A program made the translations under genes and the position numbers. 64,000 nucleotides of DNA from Fodinibius roseus (lineage in GTDB: Bacteria; Bacteroidota; Rhodothermia; Balneolales; Balneolaceae). The stretch is from positions 310,001-374,000 of the forward strand of contig NZ_FQUS01000001.1 of the NCBI RefSeq assembly GCF_900129315.1, written 5' to 3'. The notes below the pieces were generated by a model. That model did no database searches, was not told the DNA's origin, and saw only the letters and a list, made by a program, of their open reading frames with translations. Below, one piece after another: positions 19,541-28,546 of this stretch; position 1 is the first letter of the stretch, and every line of letters starts with the position of its first letter.

Positions 19541-20359
19541 ATGCAATATAAAAATATACAGGGATTAGACGTTCCCGAAATAGGTCTCGGTACCTATAAA
19601 CTCCATGATAGAGAATGCGAAAGAGTTTTACGGACAGCACTTGACATCGGATATCGCCATATTGATACTGCTCAGATGTATAAGAACGAGCGGGAAATAG
19701 GGAAGGCGCTCAGTGTTTCCAATATTCCTCGCGAAGACATTTTCCTTACAACTAAAATATGGCATACCAATCTCGACGCTGACGATGTTCTGCAATCGAC
19801 AGAGCAGAGTCTTCGAAATATGGATACTCCGTATGTTGACCTGCTGCTCATACACTGGCCGAATGATCAGTATGATTTACGCGCTACCATAGAATCGATG
19901 TTGGTATTACGCGATCAGGGCAAGGCCATGAATATCGGGGTAAGCAATTTTCCGTTGCCTCTGCTGCGGAAGGTCAATGACGAGATTCGTGCCCCTATTT
20001 TTTGTGATCAGGTGGAATTTCACCCTTTTATCGACCAGTTAGACTTGCTCGATTATGCTATTGAGAACGACATCATGCTCACAGCTTATGCTCCGTTGGC
20101 CAAAGGGAAAGTCAATGAAAATGAGGCGTTATGGGAAATCGCCCGGAACTATGATAAGACAGCGGCCCAGGTGGCCCTTCGCTGGCTGATTGAACAAGAG
20201 AATGTAGTGGCTATTCCCAAAGCGTCCAGTGAAGAACATCTCAGAAATAATTTCGATATTTTTGATTTCTATCTTGAAGATGAGGACTTTGAACGCATCG
20301 ACCAGCTCGACAAAAATCTGCGGCTGGTAAATCCCAGCTTTGCCCCGGATTGGGAATAA
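19541..20359 (+). CDS. Aldo/keto reductase (2,5-diketo-D-gluconate reductase-like)
   Basis: This 272-aa NADPH-dependent reductase has a TIM-barrel fold. It shows GLGTYKL at the start, the catalytic Asp/Tyr segment GYRHIDTAQMYKNEREIG, the Lys segment FLTTKIWHTN and the His segment LLIHWPN. The cofactor region VAIPKASSEEHLRNN is near the C-terminus. The short length and motifs fit the DkgA/DkgB branch (AKR5-like), which reduces small aldehydes and keto acids such as methylglyoxal. It is a single gene, convergent with the sugar transferase. A repeat element overlaps the junction. Confidence 0.93.
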   Translation: MQYKNIQGLDVPEIGLGTYKLHDRECERVLRTALDIGYRHIDTAQMYKNEREIGKALSVSNIPREDIFLTTKIWHTNLDADDVLQSTEQSLRNMDTPYVDLLLIHWPNDQYDLRATIESMLVLRDQGKAMNIGVSNFPLPLLRKVNDEIRAPIFCDQVEFHPFIDQLDLLDYAIENDIMLTAYAPLAKGKVNENEALWEIARNYDKTAAQVALRWLIEQENVVAIPKASSEEHLRNNFDIFDFYLEDEDFERIDQLDKNLRLVNPSFAPDWE

Positions 20360-20370
20360 AGTGAAGCTTA

Positions 20371-20413
20371 CAATTGGCCGAAAAATACGGTTTTGCAAGA
20401 CTCTCTGTTAATG
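20371..20413. repeat. Dispersed intergenic repeat, copy 1
   Basis: CAATTGG, then ACGGTTTTGCAA, TCTCTG and AATGA in fixed order. It is nearly matched at 62577-62619 and, inverted and less well, at 27608-27640. This copy spans the junction of two convergent genes and includes the sugar transferase stop codon. Confidence 0.55.
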
Positions 20414-21145
20414 AGCATGCGTGTTCAACGTCAGCATACTTTTAATGGTCAAAAAAATGAGTTTCACATCCATAACAAAGGATCGCTTGTTAATATATTT
20501 GAGGTCACACTTAAGACGTTCACGCATATCTTCAATATTAAGGGTGCCTCCGCGCAGACCTGAGGCCTGTGCCAAGCCGGTCAGCCCGGGCTTAACTGAA
20601 AAACGTTTATAAAAGTCAGGAAACATCGTATTCCAATAGGAATTTTCGCGAATAGGGTAGGGACGCGGACCAACAAGACTCATGTCTCCTTTGAGAACGT
20701 TAATAAATTGAGGTATTTCATCCAGATTGGTCTTCCTGAGGAATCGTCCAAAAGCAAAAATCCGGCTGTCATTCTTTTGGGTGATATCAGGATTTTTTAC
20801 AGACTTCTCATCCTTGTTGCAATGCATGGTTCGGAATTTATAGCAATTGAAGACCCTTCCGTCGTAGCCGGAGCGTTCCTGTTTGAAAATAACCGGGCCA
20901 TTGGATGAGAGTTTGATACCCAGAGCAATGAACGGGTACAGCACCATAAGAATAAAGGTACCAACCATTCCAGACAACAGGTCAAGCGCTTGTTTCCATA
21001 TCAGCTTTTCGTGGTAAATCCGCGCATAATCTATTGAGATGGAATTAATCTCTAAGTTCAATGCACTTTCTGAGGTCGGAAGTGATACGCTCCTCATTCT
21101 CACTTTTCTATTTCCGGAAATATGTTTTTGGGCGGTAGTACTCAT
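20408..21145 (-). CDS. Sugar transferase (polyprenyl-phosphate phosphoglycosyl transferase, WcaJ/WbaP C-terminal type)
   Basis: The protein is 245 aa when started at the ATG at 21145. A longer TTG start at 21277 is open in frame but gives an unusual tail. One hydrophobic segment (GTFILMVLYPFIALGIKL) is followed by the catalytic core: GPVIFKQERSGYDG, FNCYKFRTMHCNKDE, RFLRKTNLDEIPQFINVLKGDMSLVGPRPYP and KPGLTGLAQASG. These enzymes move a sugar-1-phosphate from its UDP carrier to undecaprenyl phosphate, the first step of exopolysaccharide or O-antigen assembly. It lacks the extra N-terminal membrane domain of WcaJ. It heads the functional list of the polysaccharide genes that follow upstream. 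Confidence 0.92.
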   Translation of the reverse strand: MSTTAQKHISGNRKVRMRSVSLPTSESALNLEINSISIDYARIYHEKLIWKQALDLLSGMVGTFILMVLYPFIALGIKLSSNGPVIFKQERSGYDGRVFNCYKFRTMHCNKDEKSVKNPDITQKNDSRIFAFGRFLRKTNLDEIPQFINVLKGDMSLVGPRPYPIRENSYWNTMFPDFYKRFSVKPGLTGLAQASGLRGGTLNIEDMRERLKCDLKYINKRSFVMDVKLIFLTIKSMLTLNTHAH

Positions 21146-21446
21146 AAATGAATGATTAATTTTTACGTTAATCTTGATAACATCGGATTGCAGTGTTTCC
21201 CTGAGTAGGAAAAAGCAACCTGTTTTATTACTAATAAATGCAATATCTGTACCGTCTTCGGCGAGATGGTTAGCCAAAAAAATGAACGAATGAGATGGGG
21301 ATTTAAAAGGGATACAGGCCTATTTTTCGGGTTTGTTTCGAACAATAGTGAACAGAAGAAGGGGAAGACGTGTCCTATATTATACACACTGTATAAGAAA
21401 TAGGACAAGGAAAAGAGGGGAAATAAAAAGAATATTGCTGGCTGTC
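21146..21446. other. Spacer inside the polysaccharide locus, 301 bases
   Basis: It separates the sugar transferase start from the end of the O-antigen polymerase gene. It contains a 37-base imperfect palindrome (21371-21407) and an in-frame upstream extension of the sugar transferase. The spacer probably carries a separate promoter for the sugar transferase. Confidence 0.45.
21371..21407. promoter_or_regulatory. Palindrome, candidate operator
   Basis: The outer arms are TGTCCTAT and ATAGGACA. The inner perfect palindrome is TTATACA-CAC-TGTATAA (21380-21396). No T-tract follows on the minus strand, so it is not a normal terminator. An operator for a dimeric regulator is the likely reading. 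No regulator gene is adjacent. Confidence 0.45.
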
Positions 21447-22736
21447 TTATTTGATTAATCGGAAAAGTCGTCGTGAAATAGCATCTTCTTCTGTCAGGTA
21501 GTGATATGATATTCCCAAAAAGAGCCAGGTCGGGAGATAGGTATATTCTGTAACGGCTATCATCATGGTGACGATAATAATAGATAGGGCCGCTTTTAAT
21601 GCAAACTCTTTGGATGTTTTACCCAGTGCAAGGATAGGAAAGGTAAATACAAGTAAAAATATAGCCAATCCTATGATACCGTTGTTTACCAGTATGGTCG
21701 AGAAGAAATCCGTCGAACGGATGTAGCCGAAGCCGAGGCCAAATATTTTGAGGGGAAAAGGGGCCTCCCACCAGAAGGCTAAGGAATCCAGCATATTTGA
21801 GAGCCGAACACTGCCTGAAATGGAAGCTCCTGTAAGTTTTTTTAAAACCAGCTCATTAAAAACAGAATAAACGGTTTCAAATTTGATGATGACAACAGCC
21901 AGCAGGACCGCCGCCGAAGTTGCAAGGTATTTCCAATCGATTTTCCGGCCGAGAATAAGAATGACGATATAGGTGACAATACCCAGAATGGCCGTGGTGG
22001 AGGTGGAAAAAAAGAGGGCCAATGTTAGGATGCCTGCGATTATATATCGTTGTTTATGGATAGCATAAACCCAGTAAGGCAAGACGGTAAATGCAAACAT
22101 CGAAGCTTCGCCCGTAAGACTTTTCATCCGTAAAAGTGAGATGCCTCCCATTTTGAAAACCTGGGTGGAGCTGCCAAAATATCTTTCATTAAAAAAACGG
22201 TTAGACAGGAAATCACCTGATGTGCCGGTCGCCCAATAGTAGAAAACTTCATAAAACCCATAGGCTACCAGCATCAGAATACCTGCAAAGATATAGGGAT
22301 CCCATGACGGGCGATACCATTTATACACGAATAAGAAAGTTAACAGGCAGGCCGTTAAATAGAGCGTTTGAGTGAAAAGAGTGGGACGCAGGACAAATTT
22401 TTGTGTGAACGACAGAGGGTCTACCAGGGGCAGGGAAGACAAATCCATATCTCCATAAAGAGAAAGGAAAAATTGACTGCAAACATTAAGGGTGATATAC
22501 CCAACGGCAATAAGAAAGGCTATCGTAAGGTATTGCTTTATTTCCTTAGTGCGGGCGGCGTATAGCATCAACGGAACTGTCAGAAAGGCCATTATATAAG
22601 CGGGAGTCGTTCCCTGTATCGAAGGAAAAACAAGGACGGAGGTAACCGGCAAAACGAGCGCCCAGCACTTGAAGAAGCGGTCTATGAACGTACGGCCTGC
22701 CAGGGCATGGCGATATTTGGCGACAAAATCGTTCAT
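21447..22736 (-). CDS. O-antigen polymerase/ligase-like integral membrane protein
   Basis: This 429-aa protein has about ten to twelve hydrophobic helices and a long polar loop near residues 290-330 (SVRLSNMLDSLAFWWEAPFP, then GLGFGYIRSTDFFSTI). That loop, with Arg/Asn and an IFGLGFG-like stretch, is the usual mark of Wzy polymerases and WaaL-type ligases. The sequence is too divergent to say which. Its ATG overlaps the upstream glycosyltransferase stop by four bases (ATGA), so the two are translated together. It would polymerise or transfer lipid-linked repeat units at the periplasmic face. Confidence 0.8.
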   Translation of the reverse strand: MNDFVAKYRHALAGRTFIDRFFKCWALVLPVTSVLVFPSIQGTTPAYIMAFLTVPLMLYAARTKEIKQYLTIAFLIAVGYITLNVCSQFFLSLYGDMDLSSLPLVDPLSFTQKFVLRPTLFTQTLYLTACLLTFLFVYKWYRPSWDPYIFAGILMLVAYGFYEVFYYWATGTSGDFLSNRFFNERYFGSSTQVFKMGGISLLRMKSLTGEASMFAFTVLPYWVYAIHKQRYIIAGILTLALFFSTSTTAILGIVTYIVILILGRKIDWKYLATSAAVLLAVVIIKFETVYSVFNELVLKKLTGASISGSVRLSNMLDSLAFWWEAPFPLKIFGLGFGYIRSTDFFSTILVNNGIIGLAIFLLVFTFPILALGKTSKEFALKAALSIIIVTMMIAVTEYTYLPTWLFLGISYHYLTEEDAISRRLFRLIK

Positions 22737-23905
22737 GCGACGCCGGAAGAATTGGAAGTTGTCAGATCCAGAAGCTGCTGGGTAATGGACCGCCAGGAAT
22801 GCTTGTCAGCGCTATCTCTTGCCAGGGCAGCAAGCTTATCTTTATGATCCAGGCAATACATGATTTGTTCGTGGAAATGTTGGGAGTCTTTTGCAAAGGT
22901 AATAAAATGTTCATTTCTGTTTTTAAGTTCCCGCAATGGAGTGCTTACCACAGGCAAGCCGGATATGCCGTACTCATATATTTTCATAGGCGACCGGGCG
23001 TGATTGGCCTCGGTCAACGTAAGGGGGAGAATGCCTACCTCCGCATGTTGCATATATGCTGGTATCTGCGCATAAGGTTTGGGGCCCAATATCGTGATGT
23101 TTTCAATGTCGTCCGGGATATTCTTTTTGCCCTGTGGGCCTACGATCATATAATGAAAATCGGGGCTTTGCCGGGCTGTTTCAATCAACAAATGATGATC
23201 AAAGCGCTGATCGAGACTACCTACATACAAAATAATGGGAGCTGAAACCCCGGTATATTCCTCCGGCTTTTGATGGCGGCCGGTGAAATGGGATGCTTCC
23301 ACACCGTTGCGCAGTATGGAAGCCTCCACCCCATACCGTTCCCGGAAGAGCTGTTGCAGGGGGCCGGATGTTACGAGTACACGGTCGGCGAAATCACATA
23401 TTTTCTGTTCAAGCATTTGGATCGACTGTTTTCCTGGTCCCCCCGACATGCCGCTGTAATCGTCGGTTGCCCGGTAGATCCAGCTTTGAGCATTGATGAA
23501 CTTACGCATGAAAAATAAACCGGCTTTGTCCTGTATGACCAGATCGGCCTTGTCAAATCCAAGCGCTTTAATTTTTTTATCGATTCGGTTGAAGGTAAAC
23601 CACTGGTTCATCGGTATCTCCGGGCGGTCAAATACTCCCTTGTTAAAGGGGGTAAGTACAAAAGGAGTTATATTCGTGACTTTATCTGAATCCCGGAGGG
23701 GCGTAAGAGTATGCATGCGGCTTTGGATGACGTTGCGATAATCACTGTCGCCGAGCATCGGAATATTGATAAAATGGAAGAGGGACAGTGGAGACGGGAT
23801 ATACAGTACGTCGTGCCCCAGATCGGCCAGGTGGTTTGACAAGTGATAGCTGCCAACCTTGAATAGATAATTACGCGGGGTATGACTTAAAAAAACAATC
23901 TTCAT
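22733..23905 (-). CDS. Glycosyltransferase, GT-B fold (GT4-like)
   Basis: The 390-aa protein opens with the Rossmann-like MKIVFLSHTPRNYL and the typical LSNHLADLGHDVLYI. The C-terminal domain has PIILYVGSLDQRFDHHLLIE, AEVGILPLT and the donor-binding segment KIYEYGISGLPVVSTPLREL, which carries the first Glu of the E-x7-E motif. It would transfer an activated sugar to a lipid-linked intermediate in the cytoplasm. It is coupled to the polymerase-like gene by a four-base overlap. The sugar and acceptor cannot be inferred. Confidence 0.9.
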   Translation of the reverse strand: MKIVFLSHTPRNYLFKVGSYHLSNHLADLGHDVLYIPSPLSLFHFINIPMLGDSDYRNVIQSRMHTLTPLRDSDKVTNITPFVLTPFNKGVFDRPEIPMNQWFTFNRIDKKIKALGFDKADLVIQDKAGLFFMRKFINAQSWIYRATDDYSGMSGGPGKQSIQMLEQKICDFADRVLVTSGPLQQLFRERYGVEASILRNGVEASHFTGRHQKPEEYTGVSAPIILYVGSLDQRFDHHLLIETARQSPDFHYMIVGPQGKKNIPDDIENITILGPKPYAQIPAYMQHAEVGILPLTLTEANHARSPMKIYEYGISGLPVVSTPLRELKNRNEHFITFAKDSQHFHEQIMYCLDHKDKLAALARDSADKHSWRSITQQLLDLTTSNSSGVA

Positions 23906-23969
23906 AATAGGAATAATGGATAACCGGAAAAGGGCTGATAAAAGTTATCAGGTATCAAAGGTAACCAAA

Positions 23970-24863
23970 TTATAACTTCGAGGTATAGTACCTGAAAAAT
24001 CCTTTGGCCCAACCTAAAGAAAGAACCATTTTTTGCAGGTAATGGATGCCCCACAGAGGCAGGAGGTAATCATACATTTGCTCTTTACCCCTTCTCCGTA
24101 TTTTCTCTTTAAGTTTCCCGGTTCCGGGGGGAACAAATTGATACAGCATGAGCAAAATTAATTTCAGGGGATGCATGTCATTATCGAGCCATACCTTCGG
24201 CTGGCCCGTTCCCACCCGGAACACTTTTTTTAGAAGAGGCTTGAACTTGCGTGCGGGATAACGCACCTCGGCCTCAGGCTCATAGACAAGATTAAATCCT
24301 GCTTTGGTTGCTTTTTTGGTCCAATACAGGTCCATACCCGAACGATGGTTCTCCGGGAAGGCACCTATCGTATTTAATACCTTTCTTTTGAAAAAAAGAT
24401 TGCCACCAGCACAGGACTGTCCCCGTTTTATCAGATCTTCCATATCTACAAACAGCAAAGAGTCGTACCATTCGCCCAGTGTTTCATCTTCAGAAAAGGT
24501 AAATGAAACCTGTCCCCCTGCCAGGTCTACCCCGGGATGCTGCAGTTGTTTGACACCGCTTTCGAGCCAGTGAGGAAGGGGCACACAGTTCACATCCAGG
24601 AGTACCAGGAGTTCTCCATTGGCATACTGTATTCCTTTGTTTCGGGCGGCATACGGATTTTGGACGTCTGTCCGCTCCAGGAGTATGACCTCCTTAAAAG
24701 ATCGGACCTTCTGCAGGGTTTCATCCGTTGATCCGTTGTCAACTATGATCACCTCATATTTCTCCCGGGGATAACGTTGCCGCAGAACGGCTTTGAGGAA
24801 GGTAAAAATCTGTTTTTCTGCATTAAGCACCGGGGTTATAATCGAAATGATAGGCCGCTCCAT
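23970..24863 (-). CDS. Family 2 glycosyltransferase
   Basis: This 297-aa GT-A enzyme is started at ATG 24863. A TTG at 24962 adds 33 residues before the conserved beta strand and is less likely. The N-terminus is SIITPVLNAEKQIFTFLKAVL with YEVIIVDNGSTDET. The acceptor side has NPYAARNKGIQYANGELLVLLDVNCV, where the usual D-x-D reads DVN. Later come GGNLFFKRKVLNTIGAFPE and GMDLYWTKKATKAGF. No long membrane region follows. It lies 64 bases upstream of the GT4-like gene and is probably in the same transcript. Confidence 0.9.
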   Translation of the reverse strand: MERPIISIITPVLNAEKQIFTFLKAVLRQRYPREKYEVIIVDNGSTDETLQKVRSFKEVILLERTDVQNPYAARNKGIQYANGELLVLLDVNCVPLPHWLESGVKQLQHPGVDLAGGQVSFTFSEDETLGEWYDSLLFVDMEDLIKRGQSCAGGNLFFKRKVLNTIGAFPENHRSGMDLYWTKKATKAGFNLVYEPEAEVRYPARKFKPLLKKVFRVGTGQPKVWLDNDMHPLKLILLMLYQFVPPGTGKLKEKIRRRGKEQMYDYLLPLWGIHYLQKMVLSLGWAKGFFRYYTSKL

Positions 24864-25151
24864 ACGAATTAGTGAATCGGAAAGCTGGTGAATATTTGAA
24901 TGTGAGTACGAAAGCACATAAATAAGATAATTTATGAGAACAGGAGCGATAGCGATTGTCAAATTCTGCGGATAAAAGACTTCTCAACTGGCTAAGAGCC
25001 TCTCGGACGTAACCAAATCTGCTGCGAGTCCGTCGAATGGGGCCGGATTCAGAGGTTTTTTTCGTCGACAGGCCCACTATTCGCCTCAAAAGATCCCAAA
25101 ATGTGACTCGGATCGTCTGATTTTCCCGCCTCCCCTAAGTCTGAAAGACTG

Positions 25152-26369
25152 CTATGCCGACGACTTTCCCCTGGCCAGGATGAACGAAGCTGTTATCCAG
25201 CTGACAGCAACAAAAAAACCAAGTATTACGCTGAGAAATACGATTAGTGTTCGCTTGGGCTCCACTTGTTTGCCGGGCACGGTAATATCATCTAATAGGC
25301 GAAAGGAGGGTGATTGTTCCTGAATATTTAACTCCATCCGCTTTAATTGCCGGGTCAGCGTATTGTAATGATCCAGGCTGACTTCATAGTTGCTTTGCAG
25401 TTCCATACTCTTATCTAACGGCTGGCTGTCGGTGCTGTTGAATGCCATGAGCTCCCGGCGGGCCTCTTCAAGCTCTTTTCCTGATTGACGTTGCTGCTCC
25501 TGAAGAAAATCCCTGTACCGGCGGGCTTTGGCCGTTTTATAGCTGCCGGCTTCCTCATGGAGTGTTTCCAAAGTAAGCTTTACCACTTTGGCCGCAAGCT
25601 CGGATTCAGGCATGGTAGCTGAAACGTCCACGATGCCTGTCTGCCGCTGATATCCTGCCGTTATACGTTCGGAAAGCTCATTTATAACTTTTCTCTCATC
25701 GGCACTTAACTCAAGGATGGGGACATCCACGCGCGATTGCTTTTCGCTTCGGACTGATCCGGTCGAACTGAGCGCATCTCCATTATCATCACCACTATCA
25801 ATACCAATACCGCGACCTGCCGTTGTCGTATCCGGGACTGCGGGTTCCGTGAAGGAGTGATATATAGTGTGTAGAAAGGTAGGCTGGTGCATTTCCGTGA
25901 AATACTGATATAGGGTGACAGAAGTATCCTGTCTGGAATACTCAAACGACTTGTGCATAAGCTTTTGCTTAAAATCAATGCTGTTGATCATATGGGGATA
26001 TAATTGCAGCAGATAGGCGGGCGTCCTGTTTTCACGTACGCTTCCGGTCATGCCAAATAATAGTCCAAAACTTTCAATAACCTCATTGACCCTGTCCTGG
26101 AGCTCATACTCCGGAATAATGGAGGCGCTCGAGGTGTACTCCTCGGTGCTGGTAAAGGCAAAAAACAGTCCCACAGCTAAAAAAGCACACACACACCAGT
26201 AAACTACCGTTCTTCTGTTCCAGTAATAGCGGAATAATTCACGAACGTCAAGCCTTTTATATTCCTCCTCGTCCTGGGATTTGGAAACAGGTATAAGACG
26301 ATAGTATTGCTCACTTTCCGGGGAGTCGGGGCTGTTATGGCCGGTTGATGAATCCAGTGCGAAATTCAG
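25152..26369 (-). CDS. Wzz-like polysaccharide chain-length determinant, with non-standard start
   Basis: The C-terminal part (ending ARGKSSA) has a long coiled-coil region (KARRYRDFLQEQQRQSGKEL and beyond), the Pro/Gly segment VPGKQVEPKRT and a final transmembrane helix, as in Wzz/Etk periplasmic proteins. A GTG at 26192 starts in the middle of the first membrane helix. The same frame stays open to a stop near 26376 and encodes a typical Wzz N-terminus with DVRELFRYYWNRRT before the helix. No ATG, GTG or TTG occurs in that extension. CTG at 26369 gives 405 aa, and a second CTG is at 26357. So the start is either a rare CTG or a sequence error. The protein sets polysaccharide chain length. 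Confidence 0.8.
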   Translation of the reverse strand: MNFALDSSTGHNSPDSPESEQYYRLIPVSKSQDEEEYKRLDVRELFRYYWNRRTVVYWCVCAFLAVGLFFAFTSTEEYTSSASIIPEYELQDRVNEVIESFGLLFGMTGSVRENRTPAYLLQLYPHMINSIDFKQKLMHKSFEYSRQDTSVTLYQYFTEMHQPTFLHTIYHSFTEPAVPDTTTAGRGIGIDSGDDNGDALSSTGSVRSEKQSRVDVPILELSADERKVINELSERITAGYQRQTGIVDVSATMPESELAAKVVKLTLETLHEEAGSYKTAKARRYRDFLQEQQRQSGKELEEARRELMAFNSTDSQPLDKSMELQSNYEVSLDHYNTLTRQLKRMELNIQEQSPSFRLLDDITVPGKQVEPKRTLIVFLSVILGFFVAVSWITASFILARGKSSA

Positions 26370-26372
26370 TTT

Positions 26373-26785
26373 TAGTGGTTAAAGATTCAATACGTATGCA
26401 ATTTAACTTACTATGGACCTTTTTACAAAACGATCTGAGTGTCCAACGAACTACAAAATCCGGAACTTAAGTTGCAAAAACTTGATATACCTGTGGTAAC
26501 TGTTTTTTAACGCATATGTGATATGTTAGTTTCATAATATTTGTATGTTCCCGTTTAACCATAAAGATGCCGGGTCATTTTTTTGAAAGCGTTTTCCATC
26601 TCCCTGAATCCCTATTCTCCGGGATATATGTACTGGATTGTATTCGAAATGCTGTGTGTAATCACATATAAAAATAAAAAATTCCTCCATGGAGAAAGAG
26701 GGTGGGGGACTAACCGAATTTTATCCTGATTTATGTCATAGCTGTTCAACGGTCAAAGCCGTTGAGAAACACCAATTGAATTCTT
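26373..26785. other. Divergent intergenic region, 413 bases
   Basis: It lies between the Wzz-like gene and the sulfotransferase and should carry both promoters. A frame at 26689-26886 overlaps the sulfotransferase start and has poor composition, so I do not call it. No repeat or terminator is visible. Confidence 0.45.
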
Positions 26786-27610
26786 ATGCTTCCCAATTTT
26801 ATTATCATAGGAGCCATGAAGTGCGGAACCTCGAGTTTATACCATTATTTGCAGTTGCATCCGGAGGTCGGGATGTCGGAGATTAAGGAAGTTGATTATT
26901 TTGTGGCGGAAAACAATTATGAACGGGGAGTTTCATGGTATGAATCCCAGTTTCAAGGAGAGTTTAAAAAATATGGAGAAGCATCTCCCAATTATTCCAA
27001 AGCGCATTATTTCAAGGGGGTTCCGCACCGTATGCATGAGCTGCTTCCCGATGTCAAATTAATATATCTTGTACGCGATCCCATCGAGCGTATCATTTCT
27101 CATTATACCCATAATTACAGCGAGGGACGCGAGCATCGCAGCATTAAGGAAGTATTACAAAATTTACAGAACAACCACTACCTGATGTGCAGCAAATACT
27201 ATTGGCAGCTGGACCAGTACCTAAGCTGTTATCCGGCCGACCAAATTCTTGTTATGCCTTCCTATATTTTGAAGGATGAACGGCGCCGTGCACTGGAGCG
27301 TATTTTTGGATTCATTGGGGTAGATAAGGCGTTTTATAGCCCGTCATACGGAGAACAGAAACATGAAACCAGCCAAAAAAGGCGAAAAGGACGCTTAAGC
27401 CGCTTTATGTTAGAAAGTCCGGTCATTAAAACACTCAAGCAGTATATACCCGATAGTATCAAAGATCCGGTCAAACAGCTGACTCGTCCCCCGGTGACCA
27501 AGCCTACCCTGCCGGCTGCGTTGCGCAATGAGCTGGCGGAATATCTTCGCCCGGATATTGATCAATTACGAACATTCAGCGGATACTCGTTTGAAAGATG
27601 GGATATTTAA
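26786..27610 (+). CDS. PAPS-dependent sulfotransferase
   Basis: The 274-aa protein has the two phosphosulfate-binding motifs. The 5'-loop is FIIIGAMKCGTSSLYHYL (residues 5-22) and the 3'-loop is LIYLVRDPIERIISHYTH at about 98. It lies at the edge of the polysaccharide locus and could sulfate the exopolysaccharide or a lipid, with PAPS as donor. The 3' end meets a copy of the dispersed repeat (27608-27640), and the convergent Dabb gene follows. Confidence 0.92.
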   Translation: MLPNFIIIGAMKCGTSSLYHYLQLHPEVGMSEIKEVDYFVAENNYERGVSWYESQFQGEFKKYGEASPNYSKAHYFKGVPHRMHELLPDVKLIYLVRDPIERIISHYTHNYSEGREHRSIKEVLQNLQNNHYLMCSKYYWQLDQYLSCYPADQILVMPSYILKDERRRALERIFGFIGVDKAFYSPSYGEQKHETSQKRRKGRLSRFMLESPVIKTLKQYIPDSIKDPVKQLTRPPVTKPTLPAALRNELAEYLRPDIDQLRTFSGYSFERWDI

Positions 27611-27640
27611 TGAGAGCGTTGCAAAACTTCTCTTTTGGCC
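27608..27640. repeat. Dispersed intergenic repeat, copy 3 (inverted, diverged)
   Basis: On the minus strand it reads GGCCAAAA, then GTTTTGCAA, CTCTC and TTAA. This matches the order of copies 1 and 2 with several changes. It starts at the sulfotransferase stop codon and lies between two convergent genes. Confidence 0.4.
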
Positions 27641-27795
27641 TATACCGGCGTTATCAACCGCTTGAAATTCTCACAGATACGTTATACTGCGACTGCAACC
27701 CGCTCTGGCCCTGACCTTGAACAACCCCCTGGTTTTTCAAAGCCCTCTTGATATGTTTTCATGTCTTGTTGGCTGATAAAATCTTATAGCAGGAT

Positions 27796-28116
27796 TTAAA
27801 TATCTACTTTGTAGTCAACAAAATTACGATCTTCAATAACTGAATTGATGAATTTGACCGCTTTCTTATGATGTTCGTTGCGCGTATACATGGTATAATC
27901 GAGCTCTGTTTCGAAGTCAGAAATGAGGACCACGTCATAGGGCTTCCCTGCTTCATTGTCGTCCTCGGATATATTAATACCCACCTCTACATTTTTAATT
28001 TCTTCGATATTAATCTTTAATCCCTCCAGAATCAGTTTCATTTTTTCAGCGTTTTTCTCCTTGGAGGCTCCTTCGGCTTCATCTTTTAACTTCCACATTA
28101 CTACGTGTCGAATCAT
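27796..28116 (-). CDS. Dabb-family (stress-responsive A/B barrel) protein
   Basis: The 106-aa protein is a single dimeric alpha/beta barrel domain. It starts MIRHVVMWKLKDEAEG and has the conserved middle VEVGINISEDDNEAGKPYDVVLISDFET, ending with HHKKAVKFINSVIEDRNFVDY. The family is widespread and is linked with stress or with small polyketide-cyclase-like activity. No function is fixed for bacterial copies. It is a single gene. Confidence 0.9.
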   Translation of the reverse strand: MIRHVVMWKLKDEAEGASKEKNAEKMKLILEGLKINIEEIKNVEVGINISEDDNEAGKPYDVVLISDFETELDYTMYTRNEHHKKAVKFINSVIEDRNFVDYKVDI

Positions 28117-28546
28117 AATATTCTTTCTCCTACTATGTGTGCTTTATTAATGGAATACTGTTTGTTATTGAAAAAGTGGCTGAATTCGGTTCTCGGTTGT
28201 GTGCCGGGCAGGCTAAGGCTGAATCGAGATTACAGGACGATCAATTGATAAATGTAGTTTTCTTTTCATAGGACAGATCATCTATTCAGAACGAATGCAC
28301 ATATAAAGCTAATACAACCAAAACGTCGTGTCTCCTGTCTATAACATCTTTCCTGTTTATAATTAATAAAAAATTATGAAAAAAACTAAGCCGCTTTCGT
28401 CATGACAGATTAGAACACTTTTAAATTAGCAGTTTTCGGTTGAATTGCAAGAAAAAAAGTCTCACGAACCATATTTTGGAAACGATTGGCGTCGAGTTAG
28501 CCTTTACATAATTAGGAAATCAAAAGATAGCTAAAAAATATTATTT
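28117..28546. other. Divergent intergenic region upstream of aconitase, 430 bases
   Basis: This AT-rich region lies between the Dabb and aconitase genes. I see no small gene, riboswitch fold or strong repeat in it. It presumably contains both promoters. Confidence 0.45.
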
